Origin: Actinospica acidithermotolerans
Lineage (GTDB): Bacteria; Actinomycetota; Actinomycetes; Streptomycetales; Catenulisporaceae
DNA: 64,000 bases
NCBI RefSeq assembly: GCF_018139625.1
Contig: NZ_JAGSOH010000002.1
Span: 120,566-184,565 of the forward strand
Reading direction: 5' to 3'
Shown here: piece by piece, positions 56,121 through 64,000 of the stretch
Position numbering within the stretch: the stretch's first letter is position 1
How the letters are laid out: each line of letters opens with the position of its first letter
Translations under genes and position numbers: made by a program
Notes under the pieces: generated by a model
Told to the model about the DNA's origin: nothing
The model's input: the letters and a program-made list of their open reading frames with translations, nothing else
The model's database searches: none

Positions 56121-57338
56121 ATGCGTGGCGGACCTTCGATTTTGGGAATCGTGCTCGCCGGCGGCGAGGGGAAGCGGCTGATGCCGCTGACCGCCGACCG
56201 GGCCAAACCGGCCGTGCCGTTCGGCGGCACCTACCGGCTCGTCGACTTCGTGCTCTCGAACCTGGTCAACGGCGACATCATGCGCATCTGCGTGCTCACG
56301 CAGTACAAGTCGCACTCGCTCGACCGCCACATCACCACCACGTGGCGCATGTCGAACCTGCTCGGCAACTACATCACCCCGGTCCCGGCGCAGCAGCGGC
56401 TCGGCCCGCGCTGGTTCCTCGGCAGCGCGGACGCGATCTACCAGTCGCTGAACCTGATCCACGACGAGCAGCCCGACTACGTCGTCGTGTTCGGCGCCGA
56501 CCACGTCTACCGGATGGACCCGCGGCAGATGGTCCGCCAGCACATCGAGGGCGGCGCCGGCGCCACGGTCGCCGGGATCCGGATCCCGCGCTCGGAGGCC
56601 TCGTCCTTCGGCATCATCACCCCGGCCTCGAACGGCCTCCACGTCGAGCGCTTCCTGGAGAAGCCCGCCGACCCGCCCGGGCTGCCCGACAACCCGGACC
56701 AGGTCTACGCGTCGATGGGAAACTACGTCTTCACGACGAAGACCCTGCTCGACGCGCTCTCCCGGGACGCCGACAACGAGCGGTCGGTGCACGACATGGG
56801 CGGCAGCATCCTGCCGATGCTCACCGAGGAGGGCCAGGTCCAGGTCTACGACTTCGACCGGAACCACGTCCCCGGCGAGACCGAGCGCGACCACGGCTAC
56901 TGGCGGGACGTGGGAACCCTGGACGCGTACTACGACTCGCACATGGATCTGATCTCGGTCCACCCGGTCTTCAACCTCTACAACCGCGAGTGGCCGCTCT
57001 ACACGCACACCGTGCAGCTGCCGCCCGCCAAGTTCGTGGCCGGCGGCATAGCGAGCGAGTCGATGGTCGCGCCCGGCTGCATCATCACCGGCCAGGTCAC
57101 CCAGTCCGTGCTCTCCCCCGGGGTCGTCGTCGAGGAGGGCGCGGTCGTGCAGGGCTCGATCCTGCACGACAACGTCCGGATCGGCCGCGGGGCGGTGGTG
57201 CGCCGCGCCATCCTCGACAAGAACATCGTGGTCCCGCCCGGCGCGACCGTCGGCGTCAACCACGAGCGGGACCGGGAGCTCTACCACGCCTCCGCCCACG
57301 GCATCATCGCGCTCGGAAAGGGCCAGCTCGTTCTGTGA
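56121..57338 (+). CDS. glgC: Glucose-1-phosphate adenylyltransferase
   Basis: 405 residues. [69 protein letters not shown] and [17 protein letters not shown]-terminal left-handed beta-helix. It makes ADP-glucose from glucose-1-phosphate and ATP, the substrate of the glgA product. Confidence 0.97.
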   Translation: MRGGPSILGIVLAGGEGKRLMPLTADRAKPAVPFGGTYRLVDFVLSNLVNGDIMRICVLTQYKSHSLDRHITTTWRMSNLLGNYITPVPAQQRLGPRWFLGSADAIYQSLNLIHDEQPDYVVVFGADHVYRMDPRQMVRQHIEGGAGATVAGIRIPRSEASSFGIITPASNGLHVERFLEKPADPPGLPDNPDQVYASMGNYVFTTKTLLDALSRDADNERSVHDMGGSILPMLTEEGQVQVYDFDRNHVPGETERDHGYWRDVGTLDAYYDSHMDLISVHPVFNLYNREWPLYTHTVQLPPAKFVAGGIASESMVAPGCIITGQVTQSVLSPGVVVEEGAVVQGSILHDNVRIGRGAVVRRAILDKNIVVPPGATVGVNHERDRELYHASAHGIIALGKGQLVL

Positions 57339-57443
57339 CCCTCTGCGAACAGGCCGTTTAGCAATGCTAAAAGTCCATCTCCTAACATTTAGTTAAGGTA
57401 AGCCGCTTAGCGTCTGACGCACCTACGTGCTGAAGGCTGGGCT

Positions 57444-58892
57444 ATGACGGTTTCGGAGACGTTCGCGGCGTGGCGGGCCAAGCCCGCCGACCCGCGCGGT
57501 GGTGCCGTGCGGCAGCGCCTGATCGGCGGGGACCCGCTTCGGCGCTTCCTGCTCATCGCGCTCGGGCTGGCCGTTCTGGCGATCACGCTCGTGACGGTCG
57601 GCGTGGCGAACGGGCCGCAGATGTCGATCACCGACGAGCCGGTGCACGCCGCATACCTCTACGACGCCGCCCATCTGCAGATGCCCTACAAGGGCGAGCT
57701 GACCTCGAAAGAGATCCGCTACGAGTGGTACTGCCACAATCTGCAGGCCAGCACCGGTTCCGCGAAGTGCACCGGCTTCGACGCCTCGACCTTCCAGACC
57801 ACCTCGCAGATCTACACCTTCGGCGATCCGCCGGTGTACTACCTGATCACGGGCCTGCTCGACCGCGCGGTCAGCCCTCTGATCCCGGGCACGCACAACT
57901 TCATCACCGTGGGACGGGACCTGGGCGCGCTGTGGCTGTTCGCCGCGATGACCGTGCTCTACCTGGCCGCTCGGCGCTTGCGCATAGGCTGGCAGTACGC
58001 AGCCGGCGCGGCCGCGCTGCTGCCGCTGTGCCCGGGGGTTCTCGCCTCCAGCACCCAGATCACCAGCGACGCGCCCGCAGCGCTGTGCGGGGCGCTCGCG
58101 CTCTACGTGCTGGCCCGCATCCTGGTCGACAAACGGATGGGGCTCGTCGCGCCCTGCCTCGCCACGCTGTTCGCCACCGGAACGAAGATCCTCAACGGCA
58201 TGCCGATGCTGGTCGTTGCGACGGTGACCTTCGTCCTGGCGCTCGGCATCCTCTACCGCGACCGGCGGAACTGGCGCGCAGCCGTCCGGCCGCTCGCGAT
58301 CAGCGCCGTCATCCCGGCCACGTTCGGCGCCGTCTACCTGGTCTGGAGCAAGTACCAGGACGGCCGGGGCGTGGCGAACTGGGTCAACCCGAACCTGGCC
58401 AACGGCCAGGCGCTGACCGGCTCGAAGCTCGGCGACCTGTTCAGCAACCTGTTCGGCACCTTCTCGAACCTCACCACGGCGTACTGGCTGCCCGACTCGA
58501 TAAACGGCGAGACGGTCTCGATCTGGGCGACGCTGCTGTGCGTGGTGCTCGTCGGCGCGCCGCTGATGGTGATGACGGCCAGCCGGGCGCGGTCCTGGGG
58601 CTGGATACTCGGCGTCGGCACCCTCCTCGGCATCACGCTGGTGGTCCCGGCGGTCGAGGCGCAGGTCTACCTGGCCAACCACCAGTTCTTCCTGAACGTC
58701 GCGCCGCGCTACGCGCTGACGTTCCTGCCGTGGGCGATCATCTGCCTCGCGGTGGTCGCCTACCGGCGCCGGCTGCTGAAGTCGACGATCCTGTTCGTCT
58801 CGCTCGGCCTGCTCGTCCTGCTGCTCGCCGAGACCCAGGTCCTCACCCTCGGGCCCGCCCTCGTCGGCAACGCGAAGTACCTGGTGGGCTGA
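57444..58892 (+). CDS. DUF2142-like polytopic membrane protein, possible glycosyltransferase
   Basis: 482 residues, about 11-12 membrane helices. The first large outer loop holds DEPVHAAYLYDAAHLQM with an Asp-Glu pair, the usual catalytic site of GT-C type enzymes, and TFGDPPVYYLITGLLD. Length and pattern fit the DUF2142 family of predicted membrane glycosyltransferases. The 100 bases upstream are AT-rich (57355-57410) compared with the surroundings. Not obviously linked to glg function. Confidence 0.75.
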   Translation: MTVSETFAAWRAKPADPRGGAVRQRLIGGDPLRRFLLIALGLAVLAITLVTVGVANGPQMSITDEPVHAAYLYDAAHLQMPYKGELTSKEIRYEWYCHNLQASTGSAKCTGFDASTFQTTSQIYTFGDPPVYYLITGLLDRAVSPLIPGTHNFITVGRDLGALWLFAAMTVLYLAARRLRIGWQYAAGAAALLPLCPGVLASSTQITSDAPAALCGALALYVLARILVDKRMGLVAPCLATLFATGTKILNGMPMLVVATVTFVLALGILYRDRRNWRAAVRPLAISAVIPATFGAVYLVWSKYQDGRGVANWVNPNLANGQALTGSKLGDLFSNLFGTFSNLTTAYWLPDSINGETVSIWATLLCVVLVGAPLMVMTASRARSWGWILGVGTLLGITLVVPAVEAQVYLANHQFFLNVAPRYALTFLPWAIICLAVVAYRRRLLKSTILFVSLGLLVLLLAETQVLTLGPALVGNAKYLVG

Positions 58893-58963
58893 CCCGCGGA
58901 GGGCGGCCGTCACCGGCCGCCGAATCCCCGGCACGATCGGGCAAAGCTTGATTCAATGCGCGT

Positions 58964-59788
58964 ATGACGACTCGGATCGAGCGCGCCACCCGCTTCCGCG
59001 CGCTGCACGACCCCGCTGCGCCTCTCGCGCTGGCGAATGTGTGGGACGCGGCAGGCGCCCGCATCGTGGCCGCCGCCGGTGCCTCGGCCATCGCAACGAC
59101 GAGCGCCGGGGTCGCGTGGGGCCTCGGCGCGGCCGACGGCGACCAGGTGAGCCGGGACGCGATGCTCGGGCAGTTGGCGCGGATCGTGGCCGCGAGCGGC
59201 GATCTGCCGGTGACCGCGGACATCGAGACCGGCTTCGGCACCTCGCCCGCCGACGTCGCCGACACCATCGCGCGCGTGCTCGACACCGGGGCGGTGGGCG
59301 TGAACATCGAGGACGCGCTCCCGGCCCCCGGCGCCTCGGGCGATCCGCTGCGGCCGGTGGCCGAGCAAGCGGAACGGCTGGCGGCGGCGAGGGCGGCGGC
59401 CTACCGGGCCGGGATTCCGCTGTACATCAATGCTCGAATCGACGTATTCCTGTGCGGCGTCGGTGAGGAGTCCGGTCGGCTGCAGGCCACGATCGACCGG
59501 GCCCGCGCCTACCTGGAGGCCGGCGCAAGCGGCGTGTTCATCCTCGGCGTACGCGACGCGGAGACGATCGCCGCGCTGACGGCCGGTATCGACGCTCCGG
59601 TGAACGTCGGCGGCGGCGCGCTTTCCGTCGCGCAACTCGGAAAGCTGGGCGTCGCTCGCGTGAGTCTCGGTGCCGGCACAGCGTTGGCCGCGTACGGAGC
59701 CCTGGACCGGATGGCGCGCGAACTGCTCGGCGAGAGCCCGAGTTCCGCACTCGACTACGCCACGCTCAATGGCCTGATGAAGGGATGA
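58964..59788 (+). CDS. Isocitrate lyase/PEP phosphomutase superfamily enzyme
   Basis: 274 residues. RFRALHDPAAPLALANVWDA, TTSAGVAWGLGAADGDQVSR, VTADIETGFG (metal-binding Asp-Glu), GAVGVNIEDAL and RIDVFL. This branch (PEPM-like without the ICL Cys loop) often cleaves C-C bonds of oxaloacetate/2-methylisocitrate-like acids. Substrate unknown. The GNAT gene starts 4 bases after its stop. Confidence 0.88.
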   Translation: MTTRIERATRFRALHDPAAPLALANVWDAAGARIVAAAGASAIATTSAGVAWGLGAADGDQVSRDAMLGQLARIVAASGDLPVTADIETGFGTSPADVADTIARVLDTGAVGVNIEDALPAPGASGDPLRPVAEQAERLAAARAAAYRAGIPLYINARIDVFLCGVGEESGRLQATIDRARAYLEAGASGVFILGVRDAETIAALTAGIDAPVNVGGGALSVAQLGKLGVARVSLGAGTALAAYGALDRMARELLGESPSSALDYATLNGLMKG

Positions 59789-59792
59789 GTCG

Positions 59793-60677
59793 ATGGCGCG
59801 CGATGCGTGGGTGGCGGCCGGAAGTATCGACGAGTTCCTGCGTACCACGGTGCCGTTCCTGGCCGCCGAGCCGGTGCTCAACACCTTGCTGCTGACGGTC
59901 TTCGATCGGCTCAGGATGGAGGGGCCGCACGCGTTCGGCGAGAGCGATCCGCTGTTGCTGACGTGGTACGGCGCCGACGGATCGGCCGCCGGAGCCGTCG
60001 TACGCACGCCACCGTTCCCGTTCGTGCTCTCCGACGTGCCGGCCGCGGCCGTCGAGGCGTTCGTCGACCTCGTGCTGGACGGCGGCGGATCAGGGTTCGA
60101 CGGACGCGAGATCAATCTGCCGCTGACCGGCGAGGAGCCGTTCGCCGCCGCGTGGAGCGCGCGCACCGGCCGCTCGCCGCGCGTCCTGGAGCGGTTCCGG
60201 CTCTACCGGCTGGACCGTCTCGTCCCACCGGCCCCGGCCCCGGTCGGGAAGCCGAAGCTCGCGGGGCGAGAGGACGTTGCGCTCATCGCGGACTTCATCC
60301 AGGCATTCTGGCGCGAGGTCGAGCATTCGATGCCGGAGGACTCGCGCGCGGTCGCGCTGCGCATGGCCGAGGGACGCGTGGCCGAGGGGATCTTCTGGCT
60401 CTGGCTCGACGAATCGGGCACGCCGGTCGCGCTCGCCGGGCACACCCCGCCGACCGCCGGGATGTGCCGGATCGGCCCGGTGTTCACGCCGCCGGAACTG
60501 CGCGGCCACGGCTATGCGGCGGGGGCGACGACCGCCGCGACCCGGGCCTCGCTGGCGCTGGGGGCCGACGAGGTCCTGCTGTTCACGGACCTCGCCAACC
60601 CGATCAGCAACCGGCTCTATCAGCGGCTCGGCTACCGGCCGGTCAGCGACCGGGCGCGGCTCGAGTTCGCCGGGTAG
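59793..60677 (+). CDS. GNAT-family N-acetyltransferase
   Basis: 294 residues. Acetyl-CoA motif A is in the C-terminal half: MCRIGPVFTPPELRGHGYAA and GATTAATRASLALGADEVLL, followed by ISNRLYQRLGYRPV. The N-terminal ~130 residues form a second, degenerate GNAT-like half. Coupled to the PEPM-like enzyme upstream. Target unknown. Confidence 0.88.
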   Translation: MARDAWVAAGSIDEFLRTTVPFLAAEPVLNTLLLTVFDRLRMEGPHAFGESDPLLLTWYGADGSAAGAVVRTPPFPFVLSDVPAAAVEAFVDLVLDGGGSGFDGREINLPLTGEEPFAAAWSARTGRSPRVLERFRLYRLDRLVPPAPAPVGKPKLAGREDVALIADFIQAFWREVEHSMPEDSRAVALRMAEGRVAEGIFWLWLDESGTPVALAGHTPPTAGMCRIGPVFTPPELRGHGYAAGATTAATRASLALGADEVLLFTDLANPISNRLYQRLGYRPVSDRARLEFAG

Positions 60678-60689
60678 ACCGGAGAGTGG

Positions 60690-61655
60690 CTAGAGCTTCG
60701 CGAGGAACTCGCGCTCCTTCGGGAAGTTGAAGGCGCCGCCGCTCTCGTGCCCGTTGTACGGGTGCACGACGATCTCCTTCGGGCCGGCGTAGTGGTTGTA
60801 GGACGCGAAGACCGTCGAGGGCGGGCAGACGTCGTCCATCAGCGCGACCGCGTAGTGCGCCGGCGCGGCGGCTCGGGCCGCGAAGTTCACGCCGTCGAAG
60901 TAGGACAGCGTGCGGAACACGTTCTCCACCTCGCTGCGCTGCGTGGCCAGGAAGTTGCCGATCTGCTTGTACGGGAACGAGTCGGTGATCTCGGTGGCCC
61001 GCCGGAAGTGCTGCAGGAACGGCACGTCCGTGATCACGCCGCCGAGGTCGTCGACCAGGCCCGAGACCGCGATCGCCATGCCGCCGCCCTGGCTGGAGCC
61101 GCGCAGGAAGATCCGCGATTCGTCGACGGCCGGGTGCGCCCGGGCCGCCTCGACCGCGCGCACGCAGTCGGTGTACAGCCGCCGGTAGTAGTACGTCTCC
61201 GGGGACTGGATGCCGCGGGTCATGAAGCCGTCGATACTCGGTCCGGCGCCCTGCGCCCCGTCGTCCGGGGTCGCCCCGACCCGCCAGCCGCCGCCCTGGC
61301 CGCGGGTGTCCATCAGCAGGTGCGCGTAGCCGGCGTTGGACCAGTACAGCTGCTCGTGCGGCAGGCCGCGGCCGCCGCCGTAGCCGCAGTACTCCACGAC
61401 GCACGGCAGCGGGCCCTCGGCGTTCGCGGGCCGCAGCAGCCAGGCCTTGATCGGCTGGCCGCCGTAGCCCGCGAAGGTAACGTCGTCCACGGTGATCAGC
61501 GGCAGCCCGATGTCCACGGTCGTGTGCTCGAGCGCGAGCGGGTGACTGCGCGCGGCCTTCAGCGTCTCGCCCCAGAATTGGTCGAAGTCGGCCGGTTCGT
61601 CGCGCTCGGGTCGGTACTCGCGAAGCTCGTCCAAGCTCAGGTCGATCAATGCCAT
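60690..61655 (-). CDS. CE7-family acetyl esterase (acetylxylan esterase / cephalosporin-C deacetylase)
   Basis: 321 residues. Nucleophile GSSQGGGMAIAVSGL, RGQGGGWRVGATPDDG (conserved RGQ), acid in ALMDDVCPPSTVFASYNHYA and His in YNGHESGG. Length and motif set fit the hexameric CE7 esterases, which remove acetyl groups from xylo-oligosaccharides. No signal peptide, so intracellular. Converges on the GNAT gene with 12 bases between. Confidence 0.94.
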   Translation of the reverse strand: MALIDLSLDELREYRPERDEPADFDQFWGETLKAARSHPLALEHTTVDIGLPLITVDDVTFAGYGGQPIKAWLLRPANAEGPLPCVVEYCGYGGGRGLPHEQLYWSNAGYAHLLMDTRGQGGGWRVGATPDDGAQGAGPSIDGFMTRGIQSPETYYYRRLYTDCVRAVEAARAHPAVDESRIFLRGSSQGGGMAIAVSGLVDDLGGVITDVPFLQHFRRATEITDSFPYKQIGNFLATQRSEVENVFRTLSYFDGVNFAARAAAPAHYAVALMDDVCPPSTVFASYNHYAGPKEIVVHPYNGHESGGAFNFPKEREFLAKL

Positions 61656-61716
61656 GCTCGGAACCTAGCATCGATATCCGTTCGAAACCCCGGGCGCGGA
61701 TTCCGGGCCGGCGCCT

Positions 61717-62844
61717 TTACTCGGCCGGCCGGTACAGGGCGCGGTCGGTGATGACGAAGCGCGCGGCCGAGGCGGCGAGCAGCGTCGCCCCCGTCGCCCA
61801 GACCGGCCCGAGACGCGCCTCCCGCACGAGCAGCGAGAGCAGCGGTATCCGCCCGACGAGGTCGGCGTTGGCCAGCACGGCGAACCGGGCCAGCCGCCGG
61901 CGTCCGCGCCCGGAGCGGCGGTGGTGGAAGAGCACGGAGTCGATCAGCACGAAGTTCCAGAGCATCGCGGCCTGGTTGGCCAGGATCGCGGCGAGCAGGT
62001 AGTGCACGCCCGCGCGGACCAGCGCCCAGGTGACGATCAGGTTGGGCACCATGCCGGACGCGCCGATCAGCGTGAAGGCGATCATCCGGCCGCGGGTGCC
62101 GGACATGCGCAGCCGGGTGAGGTGGCGCAGGAACCGCATTCCCTCCGCGTAACCGGCCTTGGACTCGCCCGAGTGCCGCGGCTGGAAGCTGTACGGCACC
62201 TCGGCCACGCTGCTCGGCCGGGTACGCACAGCCAGCTCGAGCAGGATCTTGTAGCCCTCGGGCTGCAGCTCGGCCGACTCCCACAGGTCGCGGCGCACCG
62301 CGAACAGACCGCTCATCGGGTCGCTGATCCCGGCGAGCGTGCGCGGGAAGGCCATCCGGACCAGTCGCGTGCACAGCCGGGATATCAGGGAACGGACGGG
62401 CCCGGTGAATCCCCCGGCCCGGTGACCGGCGCGGTACCGGGAGCCGACGACGAGTTGGGCGCCGCTGCGCTCCCCCTCGGCGACCAGCGCCGGGGCGAGC
62501 TCCGGCGGATGCTGCAGGTCGGCGTCCATGACGACGCACCACGGGGTCCGGGCCGAGGCCAGGCCCGCGACGACGGCGCCGCCGAGCCCGCCGCTCGGCC
62601 GCTCGCGGTGCAGCACGTCGACCTCGATCCCGAGGCCGGGCGCGAGTTTCCGGATCAGCGCGTCCGTGCCGTCCGTGGAGTCGTCCACGAACAGCACGCG
62701 CGCCTCGGGAAGTCCGCCGAGCGCGGCCTGCAGACCGTGGAGCAGCGGCGCGACGTTCTCCGCCTCGTTGCAGGTCGGCACCAGGACCGTCAGCGGCGAG
62801 GTCGGGCGGGCGGCAGCCGCCAGCTCGACAGCAGGGCGTATCAC
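61717..62844 (-). CDS. Polyprenol-phosphate glycosyltransferase fused to GtrA-like membrane domain
   Basis: 375 residues. GT2 domain (about 15-245): VLVPTCNEAENVAPLLHGL, FVDDSTDGTDALIRKL, WCVVMDADLQHPPELAPAL (DXD), ISDPMSGLFAVRRD. Four hydrophobic helices follow (about 250-370, FTLIGASGMVPNLIVTWALV, GtrA type). DPM1-like enzymes load mannose or another sugar onto a lipid carrier for periplasmic glycosylation. The GtrA part suggests flippase/anchor. Located next to the sortase. Confidence 0.9.
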   Translation of the reverse strand: MIRPAVELAAAARPTSPLTVLVPTCNEAENVAPLLHGLQAALGGLPEARVLFVDDSTDGTDALIRKLAPGLGIEVDVLHRERPSGGLGGAVVAGLASARTPWCVVMDADLQHPPELAPALVAEGERSGAQLVVGSRYRAGHRAGGFTGPVRSLISRLCTRLVRMAFPRTLAGISDPMSGLFAVRRDLWESAELQPEGYKILLELAVRTRPSSVAEVPYSFQPRHSGESKAGYAEGMRFLRHLTRLRMSGTRGRMIAFTLIGASGMVPNLIVTWALVRAGVHYLLAAILANQAAMLWNFVLIDSVLFHHRRSGRGRRRLARFAVLANADLVGRIPLLSLLVREARLGPVWATGATLLAASAARFVITDRALYRPAE

Positions 62845-62969
62845 CCTAGGTCAACCCCCCTCGGTTGTGCGCCGCGTAGAAGCCCGGCTACGCGACGTGA
62901 TGCCAAGAGTAGGTCAAGGCAGGTAAAGATCTCTACCCGTGAGCACCTGTGCGCCCCCTGTGAGCCCTC

Positions 62970-63740
62970 TTATTCGGCGGAGGCGAGGCCGGCCGGGACG
63001 GTGGTGCGGGGCGTCGTCTGTACGAGATGGCCCCACCAGACCAGCCGATGTGAGTCCACGTACATCGGCGTGCAGGTGGTCATCGTCAGGTAGCGGCCCG
63101 CCTCGGTGTAGCCGGAGCCGACCGGGATCGGCGCGAGCACGTCCACATCGCCGATCGGCACCGAGGGCGCCTCGCGGTCGAGCTGGTAGACATACCAGCC
63201 GTAGACGGTCTGCACGTAGACCTTGTCGCCGGGGGCCAGCTTGTCGAGGTCACGGAAGATCATGCCGTGGCCGTCGCGGTGGCCGGCGATGCCGAAGTTG
63301 CCCGCGGCGTCCCAGGGCATCGCGGTCACCGGGCTCGAGTAGTGGCCGACCGCGCCGGTGTTGAGCACCTGTTCCCGCTCGGTGCCCTGGGTCAGCAGCG
63401 CGCGCCAGCCCGGGCCGAGCGCGGGGATGTAGAGGAAGCCGAAGCTGGTGCCGTCGGCCAGGTCGTCGGTCGGCGCGGCGGACGCGGCGGCGCTGTCCAG
63501 GGTGTGCTGGAACGCGGAGGAGGCGGCGTGGTTCTCCATGCCCGCGGCCACGTTCGTCCACCAGAGCAGGTAGACGAGGTAGAGCACGCAGAGCACGCCG
63601 ACGGTGCAGAGCAGTTCGCCGAGGACGTCGAGGGACCTGCTCAGCACGCCTGGGTTTCCGGGCAGCGGTTCGCGTCTTAGCACGAGTTCGGAGCCTACGG
63701 TCCGATGAACGCCCTGGCGCCGCGCTCGCGGAAGATCCAT
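62970..63740 (-). CDS. Class E sortase
   Basis: 256 residues. One N-terminal membrane helix (LCTVGVLCVLYLVYLLWW) follows a basic lead; the sortase barrel holds GIAGHRDGHGMIFRDL (catalytic His), YLTMTTCTPMYVDSHRLVWW (catalytic Cys in the TTC motif and Arg). Class E recognises LAxTG. ATG at 63740 has AGGA upstream; a GTG at 63683 is an alternative. The next gene up ends in a LAHTG sorting signal. Confidence 0.92.
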   Translation of the reverse strand: MDLPRARRQGVHRTVGSELVLRREPLPGNPGVLSRSLDVLGELLCTVGVLCVLYLVYLLWWTNVAAGMENHAASSAFQHTLDSAAASAAPTDDLADGTSFGFLYIPALGPGWRALLTQGTEREQVLNTGAVGHYSSPVTAMPWDAAGNFGIAGHRDGHGMIFRDLDKLAPGDKVYVQTVYGWYVYQLDREAPSVPIGDVDVLAPIPVGSGYTEAGRYLTMTTCTPMYVDSHRLVWWGHLVQTTPRTTVPAGLASAE

Positions 63741-63771
63741 CCGTCCTGGGGCGCGGACGCAGAAAACGCCA

Positions 63772-63807
63772 GCGGCCCGACGCGTGTCGGTGGACGCGTC
63801 GGGCCGC
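63772..63807 (-). terminator. Terminator between the sortase substrate gene and the sortase
   Basis: A perfect 13-bp stem, GCGGCCCGACGCG (63772-63784) with CGCGTCGGGCCGC (63795-63807), and a 10-base loop. It follows the substrate gene's stop (63849) by 41 bases on the minus strand, so it probably ends that transcript. Confidence 0.8.
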
Positions 63808-63848
63808 CTGCTTCGCTACCGTCGCCGGCCGGGGTCACCGGCGGACGA

Positions 63849-64000
63849 TCACTCGCCTTCCTCGCGGCGGCGGCTCGCGAGGCGCATGCCGAGACCCGCG
63901 GCCAGCGCGGCTCCGGCCATGCCGAGGGCCACACCGATGTCGGCGCCGGTGTGCGCCAGCTGCCCGGGCCGGGTGGCCGGCGGCGGGGTGCTCGGGGCGG
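63849..64000 (-). CDS. Sortase-anchored surface protein, C-terminus only (LAHTG)
   Basis: The last ~50 residues of a protein that begins outside the window. A Pro/Thr linker (APSTPPPATRPGQ) leads into the sorting signal LAHTG, the hydrophobic helix ADIGVALGMAGAALAAGLGM, and the charged tail RLASRRREEGE. LAxTG is the class E sortase signal, and the class E sortase gene is the next gene on the same strand. Function of the exposed part is unknown. Confidence 0.88.
   Translation of the reverse strand, partial: APSTPPPATRPGQLAHTGADIGVALGMAGAALAAGLGMRLASRRREEGE

Noticed and set aside
57355..57415. AT-rich patch before the DUF2142-like gene considered as an iron-box (DtxR/IdeR site)
   Set aside because: TTAGTTAAGGTAAGC has only a partial match to the expected palindrome, and the downstream gene has no link to iron.

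Overview
The window is very GC-rich actinomycete chromosome. The gene order argS-lysA-hom-thrC-thrB-rho-rpmE-prfA-prmC-tsaC, followed by a WecA-type transferase, glyA and a complete atpIBEFHAGDC operon, matches the core chromosome of Streptomyces and its relatives. A GlgM-type glycogen synthase, a mycothiol-dependent reductase-like DsbA protein, a class E sortase with an LAHTG substrate, and a c-di-AMP riboswitch ahead of an Rpf protein all agree. I would place it in the Streptomycetales/Catenulisporales neighbourhood, but the species cannot be fixed from the sequence alone.

Region 1 (1 to about 9,710) is the right-hand part of an actinomycete integrative and conjugative element (AICE). It has a GntR/UTRA repressor (KorSA-like) reading left. 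A tightly overlapping transfer operon reads right: a lipoprotein, four small proteins, an FtsK/TraSA DNA pump, a small membrane protein and two small zinc-ribbon proteins. These are followed by a RepSA-type replication initiator and a convergent large serine recombinase that abuts the right end. The element has landed inside the gene of an OmpR-family response regulator: the last ~42 codons of that gene (9,711-9,838) lie at the junction, directly followed by the intact partner histidine kinase. The left end of the element is outside the window.

Region 2 (9,825-17,044) holds the histidine kinase, a DsbA/Rv2466c-like protein, aminopeptidase N, a 3-hydroxyacyl-CoA dehydrogenase, a PduO-type cobalamin adenosyltransferase, a short tandem repeat and a DUF2550 protein. 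Region 3 (17,084-25,310) is the whole F1Fo ATP synthase operon on the minus strand. Region 4 (25,501-41,733) is a long minus-strand run for cell-wall lipid carrier chemistry (wecA-like), one-carbon metabolism (glyA), translation termination and tRNA modification (tsaC, prmC, prfA, rpmE), rho, the threonine/lysine pathway (thrB, thrC, hom, lysA) and argS. It is interrupted by the plus-strand riboswitch-rpf unit.

Region 5 (41,734-54,805) is more accessory. It contains a degenerate repeat tract, a MarR/single-domain response regulator pair, tRNA-Arg(CCG), an Lrp regulator divergent from an amino-acid permease, and a bacterial NHEJ locus (Ku + ligase operon, divergent stand-alone LigD-type polymerase). 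A nitric oxide defence pair (nsrR-hmp) carries matching operator-like sites before both genes. Two MFS transporters, an M20 peptidase and a TetR regulator follow. Region 6 (54,894-64,000) has glgA/glgM-glgC for alpha-glucan synthesis, a DUF2142-like membrane protein, a PEP mutase/isocitrate lyase family enzyme, a GNAT protein, a CE7 esterase, a polyprenol-phosphate glycosyltransferase-GtrA fusion, a class E sortase and the C-terminus of its likely substrate.
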